Below, one piece after another: positions 17,626 to 25,221 of a stretch of 54,214 nucleotides of DNA; positions within the stretch are counted from its first letter, which is position 1; each line of letters starts with the position of its first letter. The stretch comes from Planctomycetota bacterium. GTDB lineage: Bacteria; Planctomycetota; Planctomycetia; Pirellulales; Thermoguttaceae. The stretch is taken from assembly GCA_029550925.1 (NCBI GenBank), contig JAKPGL010000063.1:1-54214 (forward strand). Reading direction: 5' to 3'. A program made the translations under genes and the position numbers. Below the pieces are notes generated by a model. That model was given only the letters and a program-made list of their open reading frames with translations, searched no databases and had not been told where the DNA came from.

Positions 17626-17995
17626 GGCTAAGCTCCTTTTAAAAACCAATGCAAGAAAAGAAAAAATCCTTCCTCGGATTGTTCATCCGTCGTTTTTGGC
17701 GCTGGGCCGAGGTCCAGAGTAGAATGGGTGGCCTGAATCGCCTTTCCGCCGAAAGAAGTTAGCAGGGGATGCGGTTTGGCCTCTCCATGATCTTGGCAGC
17801 TCCGCCAGACGCCAGACCTCTTTATATTCCTTATATCCTTCCTCTGGAATCCAGTTAATTTACCCCCTTTTTCCGCCATCCGCAAGGCCCGGAGCAAAGG
17901 ACCAACCCCACCCCTAGTCTGCCAAAAACACGGAGCTATCCATCCCCCCAAAAGGGTAGGCAAAGAAAGCGGACAATCGACCGACAGATTTGCTT
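17626..17995. other. Intergenic, no gene recognised
   Basis: A 370-bp gap between two minus-strand genes. It should contain the nifJ promoter and the 3' end of the phosphodiesterase transcript, but I see no convincing -35/-10 pair, terminator or repeat. It also lacks the dispersed repeats found in most other gaps. Confidence 0.5.
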
Positions 17996-19459
17996 CTATT
18001 GCTTACCGGCTGAGGCAGCAGACGGTTCGACCAAGGCCCGGCCTTCGGCCGTCGGCATTTCCAGGCCCAATAGCCGGGCAATCGTCGGCGCAATGTCCCG
18101 GCTCTCCACCTTGCCCAGTTGGGTGCCGGGCCGAACGTCCGGCCCCCAGAGAATGCACATAGCGTGCATGTCCGGCTGATCGGGGAAGTAACCGTGCGTC
18201 CCGCCAACCGTCTGCCGGGCTACCACAACCTCCTCGCCGGCAAAACCGTCCGAAAAGCTATAGCCGCTTTCCGCGGCCAGCCAAAGGTCTGCCCCCCAAG
18301 GATTCTGTTCCGGGGTGGGTTGGCCGATCTTGCCAAACTCCTCAGGTCCAAAGACGGCCTGGACGCCTTCGATCTGGGCCAGCTCCTTGCGGAGCTGGGT
18401 TCGGAGGGCGTCCCGCCGAGCGTCGTCCAAGATATATACCATCATCCCACCGCCCTGCGAGACGCAATAGGCCGACCGAGACACTGTCTTCCCATCTTTT
18501 ACCTGGATCAGCCCTTTTTGCCGTAAAAGGACATTCGGCCGAATATCCTTGGTGATCGGGAAAAAGCCGTGATCGGAGCAGATGACGAACGTGGTTTTGC
18601 CGGCCAAGGGGGAATCGGCCACCGCCTCCACTAAATCCCGAATCCGGTCGTCGCTGTAGCTGGCGCACCAATAGGCTTCGGGCGACCGGGGCCCGGTGCG
18701 ATGCTGCACATGGTCCGGCTCGACCAGGTGGATGAGGATCAGGTTGGGCTGATGGCGGCGGATCAGTTGGGCGGCCATCCGGCTGTAGAGCCAATCCCGC
18801 TGCACGCCGCCGGCGGGTTCTCGGCACCATTGGCCATGCCGATCTACTGGAATGCCCTCGGCCCGCAGTTCCTCCAGCCAACTGCGGGTGCCCAGTTTTT
18901 CCCAGGTGTCGTCGCCGGACATGTCGGGCACAAACCAGTTCAGGGTGGTAGCACCCCGGGTGATCGGCCAGAGCACACCGGCCGTCTTCAAGCCCGCTTT
19001 GTACGCCACGTCATAGATCGTCGGCACTTTGAGCACCTGGTCTTTCTCATAGACGGGATCGCACAACAGGCCCACCACCTGGCCGGTCTTCCGGTCCAGG
19101 TAGCTATTGCCGATCATGCCGTGGCGGGCCGGGCTGACGCCGGTCGAAAGCGTGGCATGGGCGGGCCAGGTAACCGAGGGGAAACAGGTTACCATGCCGC
19201 TGGCCCTGGCCCCCTCCTTGGCCAACCGCCGTATGGTGGGCATCTGGGCCTTCGGATCGTCCAGATAAAAACCTGCCAGCCCGTCGATACTGACTAAGAT
19301 GACGCAGTGGTCCTTTCTTGGTTCCGCCTGGACATGGCCGGTAAGCAACAATAAAAATACGATGGTTAGGACCAAACAGGTAAGGATCAGCGAAACAGCC
19401 CGGCTCGGTTCCCTTTTCTCCTGTTGGATGGGTGATGAGGCGGCTTGGCGACATAACAT
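17996..19459 (-). CDS. Secreted alkaline-phosphatase-superfamily phosphodiesterase (NPP type)
   Basis: 487 residues from the ATG at 19459, chosen because GGGAGG lies seven bases upstream; the frame continues 20 codons further without support. There is an N-terminal signal (AVSLILTCLVLTIVFLLLLTGHVQA). The catalytic core follows the type I phosphodiesterase/nucleotide pyrophosphatase plan: ILVSIDGL metal Asp, FPSVTWPAHATLSTG with the nucleophile Thr, HLVEPDHVQHRTG, VICSDHGF and GGTHGYFPD as metal ligands. It probably acts in the periplasm on phosphodiesters, nucleotides or phosphonates; the substrate is not determinable. The gene is divergent from the Gfo/Idh/MocA gene across a 390-bp gap. Confidence 0.88.
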   Translation of the reverse strand: MLCRQAASSPIQQEKREPSRAVSLILTCLVLTIVFLLLLTGHVQAEPRKDHCVILVSIDGLAGFYLDDPKAQMPTIRRLAKEGARASGMVTCFPSVTWPAHATLSTGVSPARHGMIGNSYLDRKTGQVVGLLCDPVYEKDQVLKVPTIYDVAYKAGLKTAGVLWPITRGATTLNWFVPDMSGDDTWEKLGTRSWLEELRAEGIPVDRHGQWCREPAGGVQRDWLYSRMAAQLIRRHQPNLILIHLVEPDHVQHRTGPRSPEAYWCASYSDDRIRDLVEAVADSPLAGKTTFVICSDHGFFPITKDIRPNVLLRQKGLIQVKDGKTVSRSAYCVSQGGGMMVYILDDARRDALRTQLRKELAQIEGVQAVFGPEEFGKIGQPTPEQNPWGADLWLAAESGYSFSDGFAGEEVVVARQTVGGTHGYFPDQPDMHAMCILWGPDVRPGTQLGKVESRDIAPTIARLLGLEMPTAEGRALVEPSAASAGKQ

Positions 19460-19849
19460 GGCGCATCCTCCCTTTGAAAAAAAACTGACATGGCGACCAA
19501 AACTTTCCGATCCTCCCAAGTCTTTTTGCCGAAAGGCGTTTCTGGGAGTTTCGGAAAAACGGCTTTTCCGCGGTCCGAGGAACTCCCTCGACCGACGTTA
19601 GTATAACCTAGGGGCCCCTCGAAAACAGCACCCGACCGGGCGTCGGAAACTTTTTCTGATTTTTTCCCCACCCTTGACAAAACCCATCGTATGGGAAAGG
19701 TTAAAGGCGGCGTATGGATTGGGGCGTTGGACGCGGTCGGCCTATGCCGCCGCATGGCAAGCCGCATCGGCCCTTCCCACAGAGAGACTATTGCCGGTTT
19801 TTTACCGGTTTTTAAGCAAGTCGTGCTCCGGAGTTAAGGAGAATCTACC
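19460..19849. other. Divergent intergenic region, presumed promoters
   Basis: 390 bp between divergently transcribed genes. A TTGACA hexamer at 19674-19679 points rightward but has no good -10 at 16-18 bases. A TTACCGG motif repeats twice near 19801-19812. AAGGAG before ATG 19850 is a clear ribosome-binding site. No open reading frame of substance is seen. Confidence 0.4.
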
Positions 19850-20869
19850 ATGTCGTCGTCAGGTGTGGTCCGTTGGGGAGTAATTGGACTGGGATGGTTC
19901 GGTGAGGTTCATGCGGAAACATTGTCGGCCATGCCGGGCGTGGAGCTGGCTGCCCTGTGTACGCGTCGGGTGGATCGGCTGACCGAACTGGCCGACCGAT
20001 TCGGCGTCCGTCGGCGCTATACGGATTATCGCCAGCTTCTGGCCGACCCGGATGTCCAGGCCGTCAGCATCGTTACCCATTACTACGACCACGCCGACAT
20101 CGCCATCGACGCCCTTCGTGCCGGCAAACATGTGCTTTTGGAAAAGCCGATGGCCGCCACCCTGCAAGAGTGTGATCGGATTCTGGCCGCTGCCGCCCAG
20201 GCCAAGGGATTTTTCATGGTCGGCCATATCTGTCGGTTTGATCCCCGGGTGGTGCTGGCCAAACAGGCGATTGATGCGGGCAGGATCGGCCGGATCGTCT
20301 CCATGCACGCCCGGCGCAACCTGTCGAAAACGATCGGCCGAATGGTCTTGGACAAGATCTCGGCCCTGATCGGCGACGGCGTGCATGACGCCGATCTGAT
20401 GCTCTGGTTTACCGGCGCCCGGCCAGTGAGCGTCTATGGCGTGGAGCTGCATCCGGGGACGAATAAGTATCCCGATGTGGGCTGGGCGATGTTTCGGCTT
20501 GATAGCGGCGCAGTGGGCGTGGTGGAATCGGTCTGGCATTTGCCCGAAACCACTCCCTACCAGATCGACGCCCGCATGGAAGTCCTCGGCACGGAAGGCG
20601 CCTTGTATATCAACTGTGCGGAGCCGGGGCTGACGATCCACGATGCGGCCGGCAACAAAATGCCGGATACAATTTATTGGCCAAAACTGTTCGGCCAGCG
20701 ATGGGGAGCGCTCCAGACGGAACTACGCTACTTCGCCGACTGCATCCTGGAGGGCAAACCGCCGGAGCGAATCACCCCGCAGGAATCCCGGGAGGCGGTT
20801 CGGTTGGTTTTGGCGGCCACGGAGTCGGCCAAAACGGGCCAGGTGATTCCCATGGAGCAGTTTCGGTAA
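19850..20869 (+). CDS. Gfo/Idh/MocA-family oxidoreductase
   Basis: 339 residues, cytoplasmic (no signal). The N-terminal Rossmann fold has GVIGLGWFGEVHAETL (residues ~9-24), a nucleotide-specificity region CTRRVDRL, and the family motif LLEKPMA with its catalytic Lys near residue 98. The C-terminal alpha/beta domain has HDADLMLWFTG, where the His-Asp pair resembles the catalytic motif of this family. It is expected to oxidise or reduce a sugar or cyclitol with NAD(P). TAAGGAGA precedes the ATG. An SDR gene follows on the same strand 237 bp later, suggesting a shared carbohydrate pathway. Confidence 0.9.
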   Translation: MSSSGVVRWGVIGLGWFGEVHAETLSAMPGVELAALCTRRVDRLTELADRFGVRRRYTDYRQLLADPDVQAVSIVTHYYDHADIAIDALRAGKHVLLEKPMAATLQECDRILAAAAQAKGFFMVGHICRFDPRVVLAKQAIDAGRIGRIVSMHARRNLSKTIGRMVLDKISALIGDGVHDADLMLWFTGARPVSVYGVELHPGTNKYPDVGWAMFRLDSGAVGVVESVWHLPETTPYQIDARMEVLGTEGALYINCAEPGLTIHDAAGNKMPDTIYWPKLFGQRWGALQTELRYFADCILEGKPPERITPQESREAVRLVLAATESAKTGQVIPMEQFR

Positions 20870-21106
20870 GATTGAGCGGTTTTCGTCCGAACACCAGAAC
20901 TGGTGATCCTGAGCAACGGAGGACTCCCGGCCCTCTCACCCGGCTTTCGGCGTAGGCAGAGCCTACGCCCTACCGGCCTATCACGCCGCGGGGAGAGGCG
21001 CTTGGCGATTGCCGCTGCCGCGGTAGGAACACCTTACGAACGATTCCCACTTCCGCAACAAAGAACATCCTTCATTCAGCCTGACTGGCGATAAGGAGTT
21101 TTTCCC
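20870..21106. repeat. Dispersed CCCTCACCCGGC-type repeat with GTAGGC stem
   Basis: Centred at about 20931-21000: a frame CTCTCACCCGGC then a 9-bp-arm hairpin GGCGTAGGC-AGA-GCCTACGCC and closing GGGGAGAGGCG. It is the same inner stem as one unit at 12.65 kb. The remainder of the gap shows only the AAGGAG ribosome-binding site for the next gene. Confidence 0.7.
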
Positions 21107-22093
21107 ATGGCAGAGATAGAACATGTGTTGGTAACCGGTGCGAGCGGCAAACTGGGCGGACCGTTGTGCGAAGCGTTGGTAGCAGCCGGGTATCATGTGC
21201 TGGCGATTCGACATCGAAACCCGGTCGATGTGGCCGGGGTGGAAGAAGTTCAGGTCGATCTGGCCGACCCCGAAGCGGTGGAGGCGCTAGTGGGCCGATG
21301 CGACGCCGTCTTTCACCTGGCCACGGCCAAAGAAGATCGCCGGGCCGTCATCGATCTGAGCGCCCGAGGTACATTTAACCTGTTGGATGCTGGGATGCGT
21401 ACAGGCCGCCTGAAGCGGTTCATCCTCGTTAGCGGCGACGCCGTCAATGGCATCTATTTCCGAACGTTTTCGGAACCCATTCGGGAGGATTCGCCGCTGA
21501 CGGCCTATCCGGGCTATTATCCCCTGTCGAAAGTGATCGAAGAGGTGATGACCACAACGTTTTATTACCAGGCTGGGCTGCCTACGGTGATTTTGCGCAT
21601 GTCCTGGATCCATGCCGAGGACGATATTTTGAACCACCTGACCGTAGCGGGCGAACAGTTCGGCGTGCCGGTCTGGGCCGACCTGATGACCTCGGAACAA
21701 AAGCAGCGGTACTCGGGCGGACGGGACGCCGCCGTTGCCATCCGGCATCCGGACGGCCGACCGATGTATCGGCACATCGTGGCCCTGGAGGATTGTGTGC
21801 AGGCATGTCTGCTGGCTTTAAGTAAGCCTGGCATTGAAGGGCAAACATATATGATCGCCATGAACGATCCGTTCTGCTATCCGGAGGCGGCCCAACACCT
21901 GGCTCAAAAGCTCGGCATCGATCTGATCGAACTGGTCGATCCGGTCGGACAAGATTTCTGCATCGACATTACCAAAGCGAAATACCAGCTTGGTTATCGG
22001 CCCAAATATGATATTTTCGGCCTGATCGATCATGCGATCGAGTTTCGGCGATCGGGACAGCCGCGTCGCAAACGCTCTGGCTACCGAGGGTAA
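21107..22093 (+). CDS. NAD(P)-dependent epimerase/dehydratase (extended SDR)
   Basis: 328 residues. The cofactor loop VTGASGKLGGPLCEAL (about 8-23) is of the GxxGxxG type; the catalytic YPLSK (Tyr-x3-Lys) lies near residue 137, with SGDAVNG ahead of it. Domain order fits nucleotide-sugar epimerases/dehydratases. AAGGAG stands nine bases upstream of ATG. Together with the preceding Gfo/Idh/MocA gene it may form a sugar-conversion pair; the substrate is unknown. The methyltransferase gene starts 39 bases downstream and is probably co-transcribed. Confidence 0.88.
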   Translation: MAEIEHVLVTGASGKLGGPLCEALVAAGYHVLAIRHRNPVDVAGVEEVQVDLADPEAVEALVGRCDAVFHLATAKEDRRAVIDLSARGTFNLLDAGMRTGRLKRFILVSGDAVNGIYFRTFSEPIREDSPLTAYPGYYPLSKVIEEVMTTTFYYQAGLPTVILRMSWIHAEDDILNHLTVAGEQFGVPVWADLMTSEQKQRYSGGRDAAVAIRHPDGRPMYRHIVALEDCVQACLLALSKPGIEGQTYMIAMNDPFCYPEAAQHLAQKLGIDLIELVDPVGQDFCIDITKAKYQLGYRPKYDIFGLIDHAIEFRRSGQPRRKRSGYRG

Positions 22094-22132
22094 ACCAAGG
22101 TTCGAGGACGATTTCCGCGGGAAAGATTTTCT

Positions 22133-23326
22133 ATGACGAGTGCATCGGTGCGGGTGGTTCTTCGTTCTGGAAGGGCTCGGCCTTTTTGGGGTCGGCATCC
22201 GTGGGTTTTGGCGTCGGCGATCGACCGGGTGGAAGGCGGCCCGGCCGACGGCGATGTGGTCGAGCTAGTGAGCCATACCGGCCATTTTGTGGCCCGGGGG
22301 ATTTGGAACAGTCGGAGTCGGATTCGGGTTCGGCTTTACACATGGCGGCCCGAGGAGGCGTTGGACGAAAGTTTTTGGGGCCGTCGGCTCGAGGAGGCCG
22401 TCCAGCTTCGCACCCTCCTGGGCTACGACGATCCCCGGGGAGCGACCCGCCTTGTCTATAGCGAGTCCGACGGCCTGAGCGGCTTGATCGTCGATCGGTA
22501 TGGGCCGTACTTAGTGGTCCAAGTTACGGCGGCGGCGATGGCCCGCCGACTTCCGACGGTGGTCGATTGGCTGGTCCAGCGATTGCAGCCCAAGGGGATC
22601 CTCCTCCGCACCGACCCGGCAACCCTCCGGGCCGAGGGACTCGTTTTGGAGGACAAACCCTTGTGGGGCGAAGCGCCTCCAGAACCCGTGGAAATCTGGG
22701 AACATGGCGTCTTGTATTTGGTCGATCTCGCCCAAGGCCAGAAGACCGGCTTCTATCTGGATCAGAGAGAGAATCGCCGGGGAGCGGCCCTGTACGCCCG
22801 AGGTCGGCGCGTGTTGGATATGTTCTGCTATACGGGCGGGTTTGCCCTGGCGGCCGCAGCCGCCGGCGCGGAAAGCGTCTTAGGAATCGACGACAGCCCC
22901 AAGGCCGTCGCCCTCGCCCAGGCCAACGCCCAACGCAATGGATTGACCAACGTCCGGTTTGAACAAGGCGATTGTTTCAAGACGATGGAACGAATGCGGA
23001 CCGAAAACCAACGGTTTGATTGTGTGGTGCTCGATCCGCCCCGATTCGCCCGGAGTCGGCGAAGCGTGCGTCAGGCACTGCGGGCCTACCATTGGCTCAA
23101 CCGGCTCGGCGTGGAATTGCTCCAGCCGGGCGGAATCCTGGTTACGTGCAGTTGCTCCGGTCATGTGAGCCGAGAAGATTTTTTCCAAATGCTCATGGGC
23201 GTTTCGGAAAAAAGCGCCCGCTCGATCCAAATCCTCCAGCAACGAGGCGCCGCCCCCGATCATCCGGTGCTGGCAACCTGCCAGGAAACCGAGTACCTGA
23301 AATGCTTTATCTGCCGGGTGGAATAG
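22133..23326 (+). CDS. RlmI-like class I SAM-dependent rRNA methyltransferase with PUA domain
   Basis: 397 residues. The N-terminal PUA-like RNA-binding domain (about 1-80, ending GIWNSRSRIRVRLY) is followed by a RlmI-type middle region (SDGLSGLIVDRYGPYLVVQ, KTGFYLDQRENR) and a Rossmann methyltransferase: MFCYTGGFALAAAAAGA (motif I, ~228), VVLDPPRFARSR (motif IV, ~297) and LVTCSCSGHVS (motif VI, ~338). RlmI of E. coli makes m5C1962 in 23S rRNA; the same substrate is likely but not proven for this protein. A family-A MITE lies 37 bp past the stop. Confidence 0.9.
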   Translation: MTSASVRVVLRSGRARPFWGRHPWVLASAIDRVEGGPADGDVVELVSHTGHFVARGIWNSRSRIRVRLYTWRPEEALDESFWGRRLEEAVQLRTLLGYDDPRGATRLVYSESDGLSGLIVDRYGPYLVVQVTAAAMARRLPTVVDWLVQRLQPKGILLRTDPATLRAEGLVLEDKPLWGEAPPEPVEIWEHGVLYLVDLAQGQKTGFYLDQRENRRGAALYARGRRVLDMFCYTGGFALAAAAAGAESVLGIDDSPKAVALAQANAQRNGLTNVRFEQGDCFKTMERMRTENQRFDCVVLDPPRFARSRRSVRQALRAYHWLNRLGVELLQPGGILVTCSCSGHVSREDFFQMLMGVSEKSARSIQILQQRGAAPDHPVLATCQETEYLKCFICRVE

Positions 23327-23363
23327 CGCCTGTTCTCAGAGATTGTCGGGGCTTAGCTTACAC

Positions 23364-23490
23364 CTGGAGTTTTGCAAAATGGGCCTGTTCAGGTGGTTGT
23401 CCACTGAACATCGCTCCTAAAAAATCCCGAGATTTTTGAGGCTGGATAGTGTACAAGATCGGTGGAAAGCTCCAATTTGCAAAACTCCAG
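23364..23490. mobile_element. MITE, family A copy 1 (127 bp)
   Basis: The ends are perfect inverted repeats CTGGAGTTTTGCAAA. They are flanked by the 6-bp direct repeat TTACAC (23358-23363 and 23491-23496), read as a target duplication. Internal sequence includes CTGTTCAG...CTGAACA and AAAAATCCCGAGATTTTT palindromes. There is no coding capacity. Related copies are at 44694, 51566 and 54188, inverted relative to this one in the internal part. Confidence 0.88.
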
Positions 23491-23526
23491 TTACACCTTT
23501 GGCGGCGATCCTGCAAGCGCGAGCAT

Positions 23527-24828
23527 TCACTGCGCCCACCCTTCCTGGCTGCGAGGGCAATCCGCCGCACAGATGACCAATCCCGGACACTCCGGGCATC
23601 GGGTGTCCGACCGGAGCCGATCCCGATAGCGCCGCATCACCGGACTACGGGCGATCTTCTCCCAGGAGTCTCGAAGCAGACTACCGGCCGATTGGGCCGG
23701 GCCTCGGGCCGGCAGCACCGAACCATCCGGTTCCACCCGAATGGCCGTATCGCCTGAACAGCGGGGGCCTCGCACCAGCAGGGTGGCCAACGATTGGCCC
23801 AAATGGTATTGCACCGGCGGATACCACATGAACCGCACCTGCGCAGCGCTGGCCGACTCTTCCACCCATTGGGCTGCCCGCACCAATTGTTCCCCCGGTA
23901 AGGCGCCGCCGGAAGCGATCCCAGGAGCAACCGCAATGGCATAGACAGCCGCGTTACGGACGCCCCGGCTACAGAGCGAGGCCAAGGTCTGATCGATCGA
24001 CGGCCAGGTCGCTTCGATAAGGGGTATCTCGACCACAGGACATATTTCCAGTTTCTGCGCCGCCTCCAGAGCCTGAAGCGCCTGTTCGTGGTCGCCCGGA
24101 GAGGTCCACCGGTCGTGAATGGCCGGGTCATCCGCTAGGTAGAGCAGATTCAGATGATCCAGACCAGCTTGGGCCAGGTCTTGAAGTAAGGTCCCTTGGT
24201 TCAGCAGGCTTCCCAGCCCGCGCAGACCAGCAATCAGTCCGAGGTCCTCGGCCAACTCGACCACCCGGACCAACCAACCCGGTTCGACCGACTTGCCGGC
24301 CGCCAGGGTTACATGAGGAATCCCGATGTCCCAAAGTCGCCGTAAGATCGGCTCCAGCCGCTCCGGTTCTGCCGCCGGCACATCGGCCGACAACGGACGA
24401 TCCAAATGCTTGACCTCTTTGCTCCAGGCCGGGTCCATGAGATTGATCATAGGATAATCCGCCCCAGGGCGTTGGAGCTGATCCAACAGGCGGCTGACTT
24501 CATCCAGGTCCGCCTTCAACCGCTCCACAGGCACCAGCCCGAAGGCCCTCTTTTGGAGTTGGAAGATTTTTTCCGGCGGCAGATTTTCTAGCAAACCCTT
24601 GGCGTAGATGACGCCCGAAGGCCGAAGCCAGACAGCCGCCGTGGCGCCCACTGTCAGCAGTCCCCAGCCGTCCGCATCCACGCGAAGATGAAATCGGCCC
24701 ACTTGGGCGCCGGCGTCCCGAAAGTAGTGATACAAGCCCGGCCGAATACCTGCTTTGCGTAGGGCGCCCCGGCCCGGCGAAGGCCGAAACCCAAATAAAA
24801 AACGCCGTAGTCGATCCCGCAAACTCAT
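23527..24828 (-). CDS. Degenerate radical SAM/SPASM-like protein lacking the cluster motif
   Basis: 433 residues from ATG 24828 (AAAGGAGG lies directly upstream). It aligns end to end with the next gene upstream (25222-26802): RPGLYHYF near the N-terminus, FHLRVDADGWGLL (PqqD-like region), LWDIGIPHVTLAAGKS where the active enzyme has LADLGVPQVILTGGEP, LAQAGLDHLNLLYLADDPAIHDRW, and a SPASM-like C-terminus (IRVEPDGSVLPA, CPECPGLVICAADC). The CX3CX2C radical SAM motif is absent, with no cysteine at that position. One SPASM cysteine is replaced by Ala (VLPC to VLPA), but C357 and the four C-terminal cysteines (~411-424) remain. It is probably a non-catalytic partner or scaffold rather than a decaying pseudogene, since the frame is intact over the full length. 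Confidence 0.75.
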   Translation of the reverse strand: MSLRDRLRRFLFGFRPSPGRGALRKAGIRPGLYHYFRDAGAQVGRFHLRVDADGWGLLTVGATAAVWLRPSGVIYAKGLLENLPPEKIFQLQKRAFGLVPVERLKADLDEVSRLLDQLQRPGADYPMINLMDPAWSKEVKHLDRPLSADVPAAEPERLEPILRRLWDIGIPHVTLAAGKSVEPGWLVRVVELAEDLGLIAGLRGLGSLLNQGTLLQDLAQAGLDHLNLLYLADDPAIHDRWTSPGDHEQALQALEAAQKLEICPVVEIPLIEATWPSIDQTLASLCSRGVRNAAVYAIAVAPGIASGGALPGEQLVRAAQWVEESASAAQVRFMWYPPVQYHLGQSLATLLVRGPRCSGDTAIRVEPDGSVLPARGPAQSAGSLLRDSWEKIARSPVMRRYRDRLRSDTRCPECPGLVICAADCPRSQEGWAQ

Positions 24829-25221
24829 GACGCCTCCTTTTCCCAAACGGTTTCGGTCTTCCCAAGCAGCCCCCTCTTCCCAAGCAGCCCCCTGTGTCAC
24901 TGCCGCTCTCGCAGCAGTCCATATTTACCGCCTCTCCTCTGGCGGCAGAGGCCGGCGATGCCGAAGGCAACGCCGGGTGAGGGGGGCTTTATTGTCACTG
25001 CCGCGCAAGCGGGAATCCACGGTTCTATGAGGTGGCTACTTTGTTATTCCTCCCAAGTAGAGGTTGCAAGAAGCCTAGATTGGGCGCTTGCGCGGCAGTG
25101 ACAAGGTACTGCATTCGGCTAACATGTTACTTTCGCCCTAAAATAAGCCTCCTTGGCATTCGGGCTGAAATGTTACTGTTACCGTTATTTTATCTTCTGC
25201 GGAAATCTCTGGTAATTGGGT
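24829..25221. repeat. Repeat-filled gap with rearranged family-B element
   Basis: About 24935-24987 is an inverted CCTCTCC...GGGTGAGGGG repeat. From about 24990 to 25130 lies an inverted copy of the left two-thirds of the 8331 element, ending in a GCATTCGGCTAACATGTTAC terminus. From 25131 to 25176 follows, in direct orientation, the right third of the same element (TTTCGCCCTAAAATAAGCC...). No precursor-peptide-like small gene was recognised here. Confidence 0.7.

Noticed and set aside
19674-19702. TTGACA as a sigma-70 promoter for the Gfo/Idh/MocA gene
   Set aside because: No TATAAT-like hexamer at 16-18 bases; kept only as a note in the intergenic entry.
23527-24828. Calling the cluster-less radical SAM paralogue a pseudogene
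   Set aside because: Full-length frame, strong ribosome-binding site and retained C-terminal cysteines argue for a functional, non-catalytic protein.
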